The position numbers and the translations under genes are program-made. A DNA stretch of 53,225 nucleotides from Paracoccaceae bacterium (GTDB lineage: Bacteria > Pseudomonadota > Alphaproteobacteria > Rhodobacterales > Rhodobacteraceae), in assembly GCA_020447005.1 (NCBI GenBank), contig JAGRDO010000028.1, forward strand, positions 1,516 to 54,740, read 5' to 3'. The notes under the pieces were generated by a model, which worked only from the letters and a program-made list of their open reading frames with translations, searched no databases and was not told where the DNA came from. Position 1 is the first letter of the stretch. Each line of letters opens with the position of its first letter. Below are positions 15,581 to 23,827 of this stretch, one piece after another.

Positions 15581-16023
15581 TGGCGGTGGGGCGTCAGATG
15601 CGGTCGGCCGCGCGCAAGGGGGGCGGCGCAGGCTGTGGCTGGCCGGGTGGTCGGCTGGGCCGTGCGGGTGGCGGGCTTGCCCTTGTCGCATCCGGCGGCG
15701 GACTATCTGGTCGTCGGCTGGGGTGCCGCGACTTCTGCACCAGCGCCGGGAGGTATCGCGATATTCGCGCGGGCGCGGTCCTTCGCGGGTTGACGGGCGA
15801 TGCCGCGGTCATGCGGATCGGCGTGGCCGGGGCGCTCGGGCGGAATGACGGGGCGCGGTTTCTTGAGGCGAGCGAGGCACAGAATGCCGCACTTCTGGCG
15901 GCGATCGAGGCGAGCCTGGCGCGCGAGGCGGGAGGCGATCCGCAGGTGCTCGGGGGCGTGCATCCGGGGCCGGGGGATGCCTTCTTTGCCGCGCGCCTCT
16001 CGCTCTGGCGCTTCGGGTTCTAG
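15572..16023 (+). pseudogene. Frameshifted, truncated DUF2459 (TIGR02117)-like gene
   Basis: Two overlapping frames together give one recognisable protein. The first frame, from ATG 15572, ends in HPAADYLVVGWGA. The other continues as RDFCTSAGRYRDIRAGAVLRGLTGD and ends with an LAAIEASLAR helix and a GPGDAFFAARLSLWRF motif. Adding one C at about 15727 joins them as VGWGA-RDF. This matches the VGWGxRxFY core and GPxDAFYxARG region of DUF2459 proteins as recalled. The N-terminal half and the C-terminal 'RTCN' part are missing, so this is a decaying remnant. Alternatively, 15592-16023 is a 143-residue hypothetical gene behind a GGTGGGG site. Confidence 0.6.
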
Positions 16024-16077
16024 CGCCGCCCGGCGGATCGTGTCACAAGGGAACAGAGCCGGGAAAGGGAAAGCGAC

Positions 16078-18912
16078 ATGACATTCGGCAAGGGCAGCCA
16101 TCTGCACCTGATCGACGGATCGGCCTTCATCTTTCGTGCCTATCACGCGCTGCCGCCGCTTACGCGCAAGTCCGACGGGTTGCCCATCGGCGCGGTTGCG
16201 GGGTTTTGCAACATGCTCTGGGGCCAGATTCTGGCCAATCGCGGCAAGGACGGGCCAACCCATGTCGCCTGCGTCTTCGATTATTCCTCCAAGACCTTCC
16301 GCGACGACATCTATGACCTGTACAAGGCCAACAGGCCCGAATTGCCCGAGGACCTGCGCCCGCAATTCCCGCTGACGCGCGAGGCGACGCGCGCCTTCAA
16401 TGTCGCCTGTCTGGAGATGGAGAATTACGAGGCCGATGACATCATCGCGACGCTGGCGCGGCAGGCGACCGAGGCCGGGGGCGATGTCACGATCATCTCG
16501 TCGGACAAGGACCTGATGCAGCTGGTCGGCAATGGCGTGGTGATGTTCGATGCGATGAAGTCAAAGCGGATCGATGTCGACGAGGTTGAGGAAAAGTTCG
16601 GGGTGAAGCCCGGACGGGTGATCGACGTGCAGGCCCTTGCCGGAGATTCCGTCGATAACGTGCCCGGCGCGCCGGGGATCGGGATCAAGACCGCCGCCCT
16701 TCTGATCAACGAATTCGGCGATCTCGAAACGCTTTTGGCGCGGGCCGATGAAATCCCGCAGCCGAAGCGCCGGCAGACGCTGATCGAGAATGCCGACCTG
16801 ATCCGCATTTCCAAGCGGCTGGTGACACTTGACCGGCACACGCCGGTGACATGGACCCTCGACGAGCTCGAGGTCAAGGCGCCGGAGGCGGAAACCCTGA
16901 TGGCGTTTCTGACGGCAATGGAATTCCGGACCCTGACGAAGCGTGTTGCCGAGGCGTTGAAGATCGAGGCGCCGGTCATGGCTGAAAACAGCCTGACGCC
17001 GCCCCATGCCGAGAGGGTCGACGGCCCGGCGCCCGAGATCGCGCAAGCGCCCTTTGATCACGCCGCGTATGAATCTGTGCGCGATGTGGCCGCGCTGAAC
17101 GGCTGGATCGAACTGATCCGCGAGCGGGGGCATGTCGCCGTCGATACCGAAACGACGAGCCTCGATGAGATGCGCGCCGAACTGGTCGGCATTTCGCTTT
17201 GCGTATCGGCGGGCGAGGCCTGCTACATCCCGCTGGGCCACAGGCAGGGCGGCGGCGACCTTTTCGGTTCCAACGATCTGGTTGAAGGGCAGATGCCGTC
17301 CGACGTGGTTCTCAAGGCGCTCAAGCCGGTTCTGGAGGACGCCGCCGTTCTCAAGATCGGCCAGAACATGAAATATGACTGGAAGATATTCGCGCGTCAC
17401 GGGATTCGCGTGACCCCGATCGACGACACGATGCTGATGTCCTATGCGATGTATTCCGGTTTGCACAATCACGGCATGGATGCGCTTTCCGAGCGGTATC
17501 TGGGCCATGAGCCGATACCGATCAAAGCGCTTCTGGGGACCGGAAAATCGGCGGTGACCTTTGACCGCGTGCCGGTTGACGAGGCGGTGAAATATGCCGC
17601 CGAGGATGCCGACATCACGCTACGGCTCTGGCAGGCGTTCAAGCCGAACCTTCATCGGGCCGGGGTGACGTCGGTTTATGAGACGATGGAGCGGCCGCTG
17701 GTGCCGGTGCTGGCCGAGATGGAAATGGCCGGGATCCGGGTCGACGGTCAGGTTCTTGGCCGCATGTCGAACAGCTTTTCCCAGAAGATGGCCGGGCTTG
17801 AAGCCGAAATACAGGAGATTGCCGGCCAGCCCTTCAATGTCGGCAGCCCCAAGCAGCTGGGCGAGATCCTGTTCGATACGATGGGTGTCGAGGGCGGGCA
17901 GAAGGGCAAGACCGGCGCCTATGCCACCGGGGCGGATGTTCTGGAAGACATCACGACGCTGGAGGATGTGAACCCCGAAGCGGCAAAGCTGGCATCGGCG
18001 GTCCTCGACTGGCGTCAGCTGTCGAAGCTGAAATCGACCTATACCGACGCATTGCAACTGGCGATCAACCCCGAAACGGGCCGGGTGCACACATCCTATT
18101 CCATTGCCGGGGCGAATACCGGAAGGCTGGCTTCAACCGACCCGAACCTGCAGAACATCCCGGTCAGGACCGAGGAAGGGCGGCGCATCCGCGAAGCCTT
18201 CGTCGCCGGGCCGGGCATGCGGCTCGTCTCGCTCGATTACAGCCAGATCGAATTGCGCATCCTCGCCCATGTCGCCGATATTCCCGCGCTGAAACAGGCG
18301 TTTCGCGACGGCATCGACATTCACGCGATGACCGCGTCCGAGATGTTCGGCGTGCCCGTCGAGGGGATGGACCCGATGGTGCGCCGTCAGGCCAAGGCGA
18401 TCAATTTCGGGGTGATCTATGGGATCTCCGGTTTCGGCCTGGCGCGCAATCTGCGCATTCCGCGTGCCGAGGCACAGGGCTTCATCGACCGCTATTTCGA
18501 ACGCTTTCCGGGGATCAGGGCCTATATGGACGACACCGTGGCCTTTGCGAAGACGCATGGTTTTGTCCGGACGCTGTTCGGCCGCAAGATCCATACGCCA
18601 GAGATCAACGCCAAGGGGCCGACCGCGGGCTTTGCCCGGCGTGCGGCAATCAATGCGCCGATCCAGGGGGCGGCGGCCGATGTGATTCGCCGCGCGATGA
18701 TCCGGATGCCCGGAGCCATCGCTGACCTGCCGGCGAAGATGCTTTTGCAGGTGCATGACGAGCTGTTGTTCGAGGTCGAGGAAGCTGCGGCCGACAGGCT
18801 GATCGGCGTGGCGCGCGAGGTGATGGAAGGGGCGGCACATCCGGCTGTCCATCTTGACGTGCCGCTGGTGGTCGATGCCGGGCAGGGCGCCAACTGGGCA
18901 GAGGCGCATTGA
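16078..18912 (+). CDS. polA: DNA polymerase I
   Basis: 944-residue PolA with all three activities apparently intact. The N-terminal 5'-3' exonuclease (residues 1-~300) has IDGSAFIFRAYHAL and EADDIIATLA. The 3'-5' proofreading domain (~330-530) has Asp356 and Glu358 in VDTETTS, then GQNMKYD and YAAEDADIT. The polymerase domain has LDYSQIELR, RRQAKAINFGVIYG and QVHDELLFE. It fills gaps and removes RNA primers. The start follows GGGAAAGGGAAAG. A GC hairpin lies after the stop, between it and the convergent regulator gene. Confidence 0.97.
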   Translation: MTFGKGSHLHLIDGSAFIFRAYHALPPLTRKSDGLPIGAVAGFCNMLWGQILANRGKDGPTHVACVFDYSSKTFRDDIYDLYKANRPELPEDLRPQFPLTREATRAFNVACLEMENYEADDIIATLARQATEAGGDVTIISSDKDLMQLVGNGVVMFDAMKSKRIDVDEVEEKFGVKPGRVIDVQALAGDSVDNVPGAPGIGIKTAALLINEFGDLETLLARADEIPQPKRRQTLIENADLIRISKRLVTLDRHTPVTWTLDELEVKAPEAETLMAFLTAMEFRTLTKRVAEALKIEAPVMAENSLTPPHAERVDGPAPEIAQAPFDHAAYESVRDVAALNGWIELIRERGHVAVDTETTSLDEMRAELVGISLCVSAGEACYIPLGHRQGGGDLFGSNDLVEGQMPSDVVLKALKPVLEDAAVLKIGQNMKYDWKIFARHGIRVTPIDDTMLMSYAMYSGLHNHGMDALSERYLGHEPIPIKALLGTGKSAVTFDRVPVDEAVKYAAEDADITLRLWQAFKPNLHRAGVTSVYETMERPLVPVLAEMEMAGIRVDGQVLGRMSNSFSQKMAGLEAEIQEIAGQPFNVGSPKQLGEILFDTMGVEGGQKGKTGAYATGADVLEDITTLEDVNPEAAKLASAVLDWRQLSKLKSTYTDALQLAINPETGRVHTSYSIAGANTGRLASTDPNLQNIPVRTEEGRRIREAFVAGPGMRLVSLDYSQIELRILAHVADIPALKQAFRDGIDIHAMTASEMFGVPVEGMDPMVRRQAKAINFGVIYGISGFGLARNLRIPRAEAQGFIDRYFERFPGIRAYMDDTVAFAKTHGFVRTLFGRKIHTPEINAKGPTAGFARRAAINAPIQGAAADVIRRAMIRMPGAIADLPAKMLLQVHDELLFEVEEAAADRLIGVAREVMEGAAHPAVHLDVPLVVDAGQGANWAEAH

Positions 18913-18925
18913 GGGGGACGGCCTC

Positions 18926-18944
18926 GGGGGGCATCGAGCCCCCG
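18926..18944. terminator. Bidirectional GC hairpin between polA and WYL regulator
   Basis: A perfect stem GGGGGC (18927-18932) / GCCCCC (18938-18943) with loop ATCGA stands 14 bases after the polA stop, between convergent genes. It has no T-run. The remaining ~60 bases are extremely GC-rich without further structure noted. Confidence 0.45.
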
Positions 18945-19003
18945 CTCGGCCGCGGGCCGCGGACGGCCCGGCCCCGGGCGGGCGAGTTCGGGCCGGGAAG
19001 AGC

Positions 19004-19696
19004 TTACCGCATCGGGCGGCGGCAGGCATCGCTTTGCAGGAACGCGGCAAGGCTTTTGTCGCGTTCGGGGTGAAACGGGCCGGCCTCCCCGGCCGACGCG
19101 ATGCGGTCGATGCGGAACATGCGGAAATCGTCGCGAAGCTCGCACCAGGCGACGAGCGTCCAGACCTTGCCCCAGAACCACAGGCCAAGCGGGCGCACGG
19201 TGCGATGCGTCGCCGTGCCTTCGACATCCCGGTAATCGAGGGCAAGCCTGCACCGGTCTTCCGTGGCCCGGTCCAGCCTGTCGAGCAGCTGGCGCATGTC
19301 AGGGGTCAGCCCTCCGGTGTCCATCGCGTGAATGGCGATTGCATCGGACGGCGCGCGCAACGCATCGGGAAGCACCGCCCGTATCTTGACCAGAGATTCT
19401 TCCGCCGCCAGCGCCATCTCTGCGCCGCCGAAGCTGCGCACCATCCGCGCCCCGACGATCAGTGCGGAAAGTTCGGCCCGGGAGAACATCAGGGGGGGCA
19501 GGTCGTAACCTGACCGCATCAGATAGCCGACGCCCGCCTCTCCGTCGATCGGCACGCCGGATCCGACAAGATCGGCGATGTCGCGATAGATCGTGCGGTC
19601 GCTGACCTCCAGCTTCTCGGCAAGCATGCGCGCGGTCACGAGCCGACCGCCCCTCAGATACTGGACGATCTGAAAGAGACGGTCGGCCCGGCGCAT
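19004..19696 (-). CDS. YafY-type HTH/WYL transcriptional regulator
   Basis: 230-residue regulator. The N-terminal winged helix-turn-helix (about residues 1-60, RLFQIVQYLRGGRLVTARMLAEKLEVSDRTIYRDI) is of the HTH_11 type. It is followed by a WYL-type effector domain with the variant CRLALDYRDVEG and the LGLWFWGKVWTLVAWCELRDDFRMFRIDRI core. The frame is open to 19819, but ATG 19696 is the family start and overlaps the upstream VOC gene's stop by one base (TGATG). It probably controls the VOC gene and perhaps the divergent crotonase through the palindrome at 20113. Confidence 0.88.
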   Translation of the reverse strand: MRRADRLFQIVQYLRGGRLVTARMLAEKLEVSDRTIYRDIADLVGSGVPIDGEAGVGYLMRSGYDLPPLMFSRAELSALIVGARMVRSFGGAEMALAAEESLVKIRAVLPDALRAPSDAIAIHAMDTGGLTPDMRQLLDRLDRATEDRCRLALDYRDVEGTATHRTVRPLGLWFWGKVWTLVAWCELRDDFRMFRIDRIASAGEAGPFHPERDKSLAAFLQSDACRRPMR

Positions 19697-20067
19697 CAGG
19701 CGGCCTTCACAGGTTCGAAAAGCCCGATCGAATTGCCGTCGGGATCGTGGGCATAGACAAAGCGGCCCGGCGGGATGGTGATGATGTCTCCGATCACCTG
19801 ACCCCCGGCCTTGCGGCACCGGATCGCGGCATCTTCCAGCCGGTCGGGCACGGCTATGTGAACCGTCGGTCCGTTGCCGGACGCGGGCTTGCCCGGGTAA
19901 AGGTGGCCGCCGGCGGTTTCCATGTTGCCACCGAGAACGGCCATCGGGTTCGGTCCTGATTCGTCAATTGTCATCTGCCAGTCGAAAGTCGCGTTATAGA
20001 ACCCGATGGCTTTGTTCAGGTCGGACACCGGAATTTCGCTCCAGATTACAGTGGGTTGGGTGCTCAT
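19696..20067 (-). CDS. VOC family (glyoxalase/bleomycin-resistance-like) protein
   Basis: 123-residue single-domain vicinal-oxygen-chelate protein: IWSEIPVSDLNKAIGFYNATFDWQM at the start, a central VHIAVPDRLEDAAIRCRKAGG, and the closing FVYAHDPDGNSIGLFEP. Such proteins bind a metal and act as dioxygenases, isomerases or drug binders; no specific substrate can be assigned. The start ATG follows AAAGGATTC. It is the first gene of a two-gene operon with the WYL regulator, with a 10-bp palindrome 45 bases upstream of the start. Confidence 0.85.
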   Translation of the reverse strand: MSTQPTVIWSEIPVSDLNKAIGFYNATFDWQMTIDESGPNPMAVLGGNMETAGGHLYPGKPASGNGPTVHIAVPDRLEDAAIRCRKAGGQVIGDIITIPPGRFVYAHDPDGNSIGLFEPVKAA

Positions 20068-20112
20068 AGTGAATCCTTTCAAGTTGATCGAGGACACTCT
20101 TGTCGCATACCC

Positions 20113-20136
20113 CTCCTGACAGGGTTCTGTCAGGAG
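20113..20136. promoter_or_regulatory. 10-bp inverted repeat, probable operator of WYL regulator
   Basis: CTCCTGACAG and CTGTCAGGAG are exact inverted repeats separated by GGTT, in the divergent region between the VOC-regulator operon and the crotonase gene. On the minus strand CTGACA with TATGCG 18 bases on could be a weak promoter, which the palindrome would cover. Autoregulation by the adjacent WYL protein is the natural inference. Confidence 0.6.
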
Positions 20137-20238
20137 CAGAGGGCGCGGGCAAACTTTTCTTCCCGCGCCGGACCGATCCGGTGGTTTCCATCCCGCCCGC
20201 ATACATCCATGATGCGTGCAAGGGAACCGGAGGCTGGC

Positions 20239-21039
20239 ATGAGTGATGTCGTTGAACTGACGGTCGGGGATGACGGGGTCGCCGTGGTTCGCCTGAACCG
20301 GCCGGAACGCAAGAACGCCTGGACATTGGAGATGTTCGACGCATTGGCCGCGGCCGCGGACAGGCTTGCGGGCCGAAAGGGTCTCAGGGCGGTCATCCTG
20401 ACCGGCGCGGGCGGCACCTTTTCCTCGGGCCTTGATCTTTCGGTCCTGCAGGGTTTCGCCGGCGATATCGAGGCGCTGAAACGCGAAATCCTGACACCGC
20501 CCGACGGCGCCCTGGCGAACCGGTTTCAAAAGCCCTGCACCGCATGGGCCGCCCTGCCCGTGCCGGTCATCGCCGCGATTGAGGGCGTGGCATACGGGGC
20601 GGGCCTGCAACTGGCACTGGCAGCCGATTTCCGCATTGCCGCACCCGGGGCGCGCCTGTCGATCATGGAGGCGAAATGGGGGCTGATACCGGATATGGGG
20701 ATCAGCCAGTTCCTGCCAAGGCTGATCAGGGCCGATCAGGCGAAAGAGCTGATCATGAGCGCGCGGGTCATGGCCGCCGAAGAAGCGCTGTCCCTTGGTC
20801 TTGTCACCCGGATCGCCGAAGACCCGCTGGCCGCCGCGCGCGCGCTTGCCGCCGATCTTGCGCGGAAGTCGCCCGATGCGCTGGCCGCGGCAAAACGGCT
20901 GGTCGATGAAAGCTGGACCATGCCGCCCGGGCCCGGACTGGCGCTGGAGGCGAGACTTCAGGCGTCGATCATCGGGCAGCCCAATCAGGTGGCGGCGGTG
21001 ATGGCGGGTCTGACGGGCAAGCAAGCGACCTATCGCTGA
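20239..21039 (+). CDS. Enoyl-CoA hydratase/isomerase (crotonase family)
   Basis: 266-residue crotonase-fold protein. The oxyanion-hole segments are GAGGTFSSGLDLS and IEGVAYGAGLQLALAADFRIA. The position of the second catalytic acid reads MEAKWGLIPDMG. Members hydrate or isomerise acyl-CoA double bonds; the exact substrate is unclear. The frame extends upstream to 20056, but the ATG at 20239 after CCGGAGG is the family start. It is divergent from the VOC/regulator pair. Confidence 0.88.
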   Translation: MSDVVELTVGDDGVAVVRLNRPERKNAWTLEMFDALAAAADRLAGRKGLRAVILTGAGGTFSSGLDLSVLQGFAGDIEALKREILTPPDGALANRFQKPCTAWAALPVPVIAAIEGVAYGAGLQLALAADFRIAAPGARLSIMEAKWGLIPDMGISQFLPRLIRADQAKELIMSARVMAAEEALSLGLVTRIAEDPLAAARALAADLARKSPDALAAAKRLVDESWTMPPGPGLALEARLQASIIGQPNQVAAVMAGLTGKQATYR

Positions 21040-21124
21040 CGCCGGGCATCAAATTCGCCGAAATCGCTTGCAAAGCCGGGCCGCCCGATCGAACCTGACG
21101 GCAGGGCAACGCATCGGGGTTGAG

Positions 21125-21706
21125 ATGTATCGCATCCGCTTGTTCGCTGTCAGGCAGTCATCCGTGTTCGAATGGATCTATGCGCGGGTGGAACGGACGA
21201 TGGTGGCGCTCGATCCCGTCTTCAGAAAGATCGGATACAACCGCGTCGAGGCGCCCGTCGCCCTTGTCGAACGCGCGATCAAGACCGTGCTTTTCGATTG
21301 CAAGATGTGCGGGCAATGCGTCCTGTCCTCTACCGGCATGTCCTGCCCGATGAATTGCCCGAAGGAATTGCGCAACGGCCCCTGTGGCGGGGTTCGCCCG
21401 GGCGGCTATTGCGAGGTGAAGCCAGAGATGAAATGCGTCTGGTCGCTGGCATGGGACGGGGCGGCGCGCATGAAGGGCGGCGACAAGATCCGCGAGGTGC
21501 TGCCCCCGGTCGACCGCAGCCTGAAAGGTTCGTCGTCATGGCTGCGCGTGAGCCGCGAAAAGGCCGGCAAGCTGCGCGAAGCGCGCGAGGCGGCGCGGAC
21601 CGCCGTGGCGCAGGCCTTCCCGGAGGCGCGCGCCATCGAACCCGCCAGCGCGCCGCTCGCGGACGAGCCGGAACAGGCGGTCAATCGCGACGCGCGGGGG
21701 GCATGA
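21125..21706 (+). CDS. Methylenetetrahydrofolate reductase C-terminal-domain protein (MetV-like)
   Basis: 193-residue protein with the cysteine-rich MTHFR_C module: CKMCGQC, SCPMNCPKELRNGPCGG and YCEVKPEMKC. In acetogens the homologous zinc protein (MetV) partners MetF to make a reductase that does not use NADH alone. In Rhodobacterales such pairs accompany tetrahydrofolate-linked demethylation of methylated amines or DMSP. The ATG at 21125 is chosen over an upstream in-frame start at 21068. Its stop overlaps the metF start (ATGA), so the two are coupled. The C-terminal 60 residues are helical and charged. Confidence 0.85.
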   Translation: MYRIRLFAVRQSSVFEWIYARVERTMVALDPVFRKIGYNRVEAPVALVERAIKTVLFDCKMCGQCVLSSTGMSCPMNCPKELRNGPCGGVRPGGYCEVKPEMKCVWSLAWDGAARMKGGDKIREVLPPVDRSLKGSSSWLRVSREKAGKLREAREAARTAVAQAFPEARAIEPASAPLADEPEQAVNRDARGA

Positions 21707-22695
21707 CCATGGCTGATTATACCGATACCGTTCCGCTCTACGCCCCACCGCCCGAAGGGCACGTCTCGCATTCGCGGCTGGAACGGGTGCTGCGCGCCGG
21801 ACGCTTTGCCGTCACGGCCGAGCTGAACCCCCCTGACAGCGCCGATCCCTCCGACGTCTTCGATGCCGCGCAGCCGCTGGGCGAGGTGGCCGATGCCATC
21901 AATGCCACCGACGCCTCGGGCGCGAATTGCCACATGTCCTCGATCGGGATTTCGGCCCTTCTGACGCGGGCGGGCTATTCGACCGTCTACCAGATTTCCT
22001 GTCGCGACCGGAACCGGATCGCCATTCAGGGCGATGTTCTGGGTGCGGCGGCGATGGGGGTGACGAACGTGCTTTGCCTGACCGGCGACGGGGTCGGCGT
22101 TGGGGACCAGCCGGGCGCCAAACCGGTCTTCGACTTCGATTCCCTGACCCTTCTGCGCACGATCCGCACCATGCGCGATCAGGGCATGTTCCTTTCGGGC
22201 CGCAAGATCACGCGCCCGCCGCAGATGTTTCTGGGTGCGGCCGAAAACCCCTGCATCCATCCCGTCGACTGGCGCCCCGACCGGCTGGCCAAGAAGGTCG
22301 AGGCAGGGGCCGAGTTCATCCAGACCAATTACATCTATGACATTCCGGTCTTTGAACGCTTCATGGCGCGGGTGCGCGACATGGGCCTCGACAAGCGGGT
22401 TTACATACTGGCGGGTGTCGGGCCTCTGGCCTCGGCCAAGGCGGCGCGCTGGATGCGTTCGAACGTGCCGGGTATCCACGTGCCCGACGCGCTGATCGAG
22501 CGGATGGAAAAGGCCGACAAGCCCGGCGCGGAAGGCAAGAAGATCTGTATCGAGCTTATCCAGCAGATCCGCGAAATCGCCGGTGTATCGGGCGTGCATG
22601 TCATGGCCTACCGGCGCGAACATCAGGTGTCCGAGATCATCCTTGAATCGGGCGTCCTCGATGGCCGCGTCAAACGCGGTCGGAAGGGTGGTTGA
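21703..22695 (+). CDS. metF: Methylenetetrahydrofolate reductase, MetF-type
   Basis: 330-residue TIM-barrel flavoprotein that reduces 5,10-methylene-THF to 5-methyl-THF for methionine synthesis, or runs in reverse during methyl oxidation. Landmarks are FAVTAELNPPDSADP, DAINATDASGANCHMSS, QISCRDRNRIAIQGDVLGAAAMGVTNVLCLTGD, and the QTNYIYDIPVFERFM segment. The N-terminus YAPPPEGHVSHSRLERVL differs from E. coli MetF and suits the partner-dependent subgroup. It starts inside the stop of the Cys-rich partner gene. Its 3' end overlaps the convergent GFA gene by 26 bp. Confidence 0.92.
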   Translation: MTMADYTDTVPLYAPPPEGHVSHSRLERVLRAGRFAVTAELNPPDSADPSDVFDAAQPLGEVADAINATDASGANCHMSSIGISALLTRAGYSTVYQISCRDRNRIAIQGDVLGAAAMGVTNVLCLTGDGVGVGDQPGAKPVFDFDSLTLLRTIRTMRDQGMFLSGRKITRPPQMFLGAAENPCIHPVDWRPDRLAKKVEAGAEFIQTNYIYDIPVFERFMARVRDMGLDKRVYILAGVGPLASAKAARWMRSNVPGIHVPDALIERMEKADKPGAEGKKICIELIQQIREIAGVSGVHVMAYRREHQVSEIILESGVLDGRVKRGRKGG

Positions 22696-23056
22696 TCCCG
22701 TCGTTCCACCCCACCGGGCCAAGGTCACGCGGGTTCACGCCTTCCAGACAGGCGACATTCACACCATATTCGTTCGGGTTCGACCGGCGGCGGTGATGGG
22801 TGTAGATACCGCAGGTCTTGCAGAAGTAATGCTTCGCCGTGCCGGTATTCCATGTGTAAAGCGTCAGGTTCTCCTCGCCCCGGACAACCTTCACATCGCC
22901 CATAAGGGCGGATACGGCGATCGCGCCGCGCCGGGCGCAGAACGAACAGTCGCAGCGCCGTGCGGTGTTGAAACCATCCGCCAGCGTGACGGCCAGTTCG
23001 ACCGCCCCGCAATGGCAGGTCGCGCGATGGGGGGTGTTCAGCGATGGCAGCGTCAT
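22670..23056 (-). CDS. GFA family protein (glutathione-dependent formaldehyde-activating-like)
   Basis: 128-residue zinc protein with the GFA cysteine pattern CHCG, CDCSFC, and CKTCGIYTHH. The family is named after glutathione-dependent formaldehyde-activating enzyme, but most members have unknown substrates. The start ATG at 23056 overlaps the stop of the upstream rhomboid gene (ATGA), so they form an operon. The 3' end overlaps metF on the other strand. A formaldehyde link to the neighbouring one-carbon genes is suggestive only. Confidence 0.88.
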   Translation of the reverse strand: MTLPSLNTPHRATCHCGAVELAVTLADGFNTARRCDCSFCARRGAIAVSALMGDVKVVRGEENLTLYTWNTGTAKHYFCKTCGIYTHHRRRSNPNEYGVNVACLEGVNPRDLGPVGWNDGINHPSDRV

Positions 23057-23796
23057 CGGCGGCGTCTCCTGATGATCGGGATGTTCGAAGGCGAATAGGC
23101 GGCCTCGGGATGCGGCGGGTGGCCGTCGGTTTCCTGCCAGTAGCCCCGCGCCCCGCGCCGCAGCCATGCCGGCAGGGCAAAGACGATCCCGGCAATGAAG
23201 CCCCCCGCATGGGCCCAATAGGCCACGCCGCCGCTTGCCGCTGAAACCGATATGCCCGAGAAGATCTGCAGCGCAAACCAGATACCCAGCATCACGAAGG
23301 CCGGGATGGTGAAGATGCGGAAGAAGATGATGAAGATCACAAGGATATCGACCTTCGCCCGCGGGAAAAGCAGAAGATACCCCCCCATCACCCCGCCGAT
23401 GGCCCCGGATGCGCCGACCGTCGGCACCACTGAAAGGGGATCGGCCGCAACATGCGCGATGGCCGCCAGTGCCCCGCAGGCAAGGTAAAAGATCAAAAAG
23501 CCCAGATGGCCAAGCTGATCTTCCATGTTGTCGCCAAAGATCCACAGAAACAGCATGTTCCCCGCCAGATGCAGCAATCCGGCATGCAGGAACATCGAGG
23601 TGAAAATGCCCTGCAGCGCCCCCGATTGCGTCACCGCCGCCGGGATCAGCGCCCAATCGCGAAAAAGGATCGAAGCGCTGCGCTCATCGCCAAGATAGGG
23701 CAGTTCGACCATGAACACGGCGATATTCGCCGCGATCAGCGCATAGACCACGAACGGTGTGCGAAGCGAAGGGTTATGGTCGCGGATCGGAAACAT
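23053..23796 (-). CDS. Rhomboid intramembrane serine protease
   Basis: 247-residue protein with about six transmembrane helices. The rhomboid active site is complete: SMFLHAGLLHLAGNMLFLWIFGDN in helix 2, the catalytic Ser in VGASGAIGGVMGG, and the catalytic His in YWAHAGGFIAG. These enzymes cut membrane proteins within the bilayer. The frame continues upstream to 23919, but ATG 23796 gives the usual N-terminus FPIRDHNPS. Contrast the second rhomboid-like protein at 31800, which lacks these residues. Confidence 0.93.
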   Translation of the reverse strand: MFPIRDHNPSLRTPFVVYALIAANIAVFMVELPYLGDERSASILFRDWALIPAAVTQSGALQGIFTSMFLHAGLLHLAGNMLFLWIFGDNMEDQLGHLGFLIFYLACGALAAIAHVAADPLSVVPTVGASGAIGGVMGGYLLLFPRAKVDILVIFIIFFRIFTIPAFVMLGIWFALQIFSGISVSAASGGVAYWAHAGGFIAGIVFALPAWLRRGARGYWQETDGHPPHPEAAYSPSNIPIIRRRRR

Positions 23797-23827
23797 GAAA
23801 CAACGTTTTCCGATCCGCGAGGGGGCG

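Noticed and set aside
15703-16365. 220-codon minus-strand frame across the DUF2459 remnant and the start of polA
   Set aside because: It overlaps the polA start and lacks any recognisable domain.
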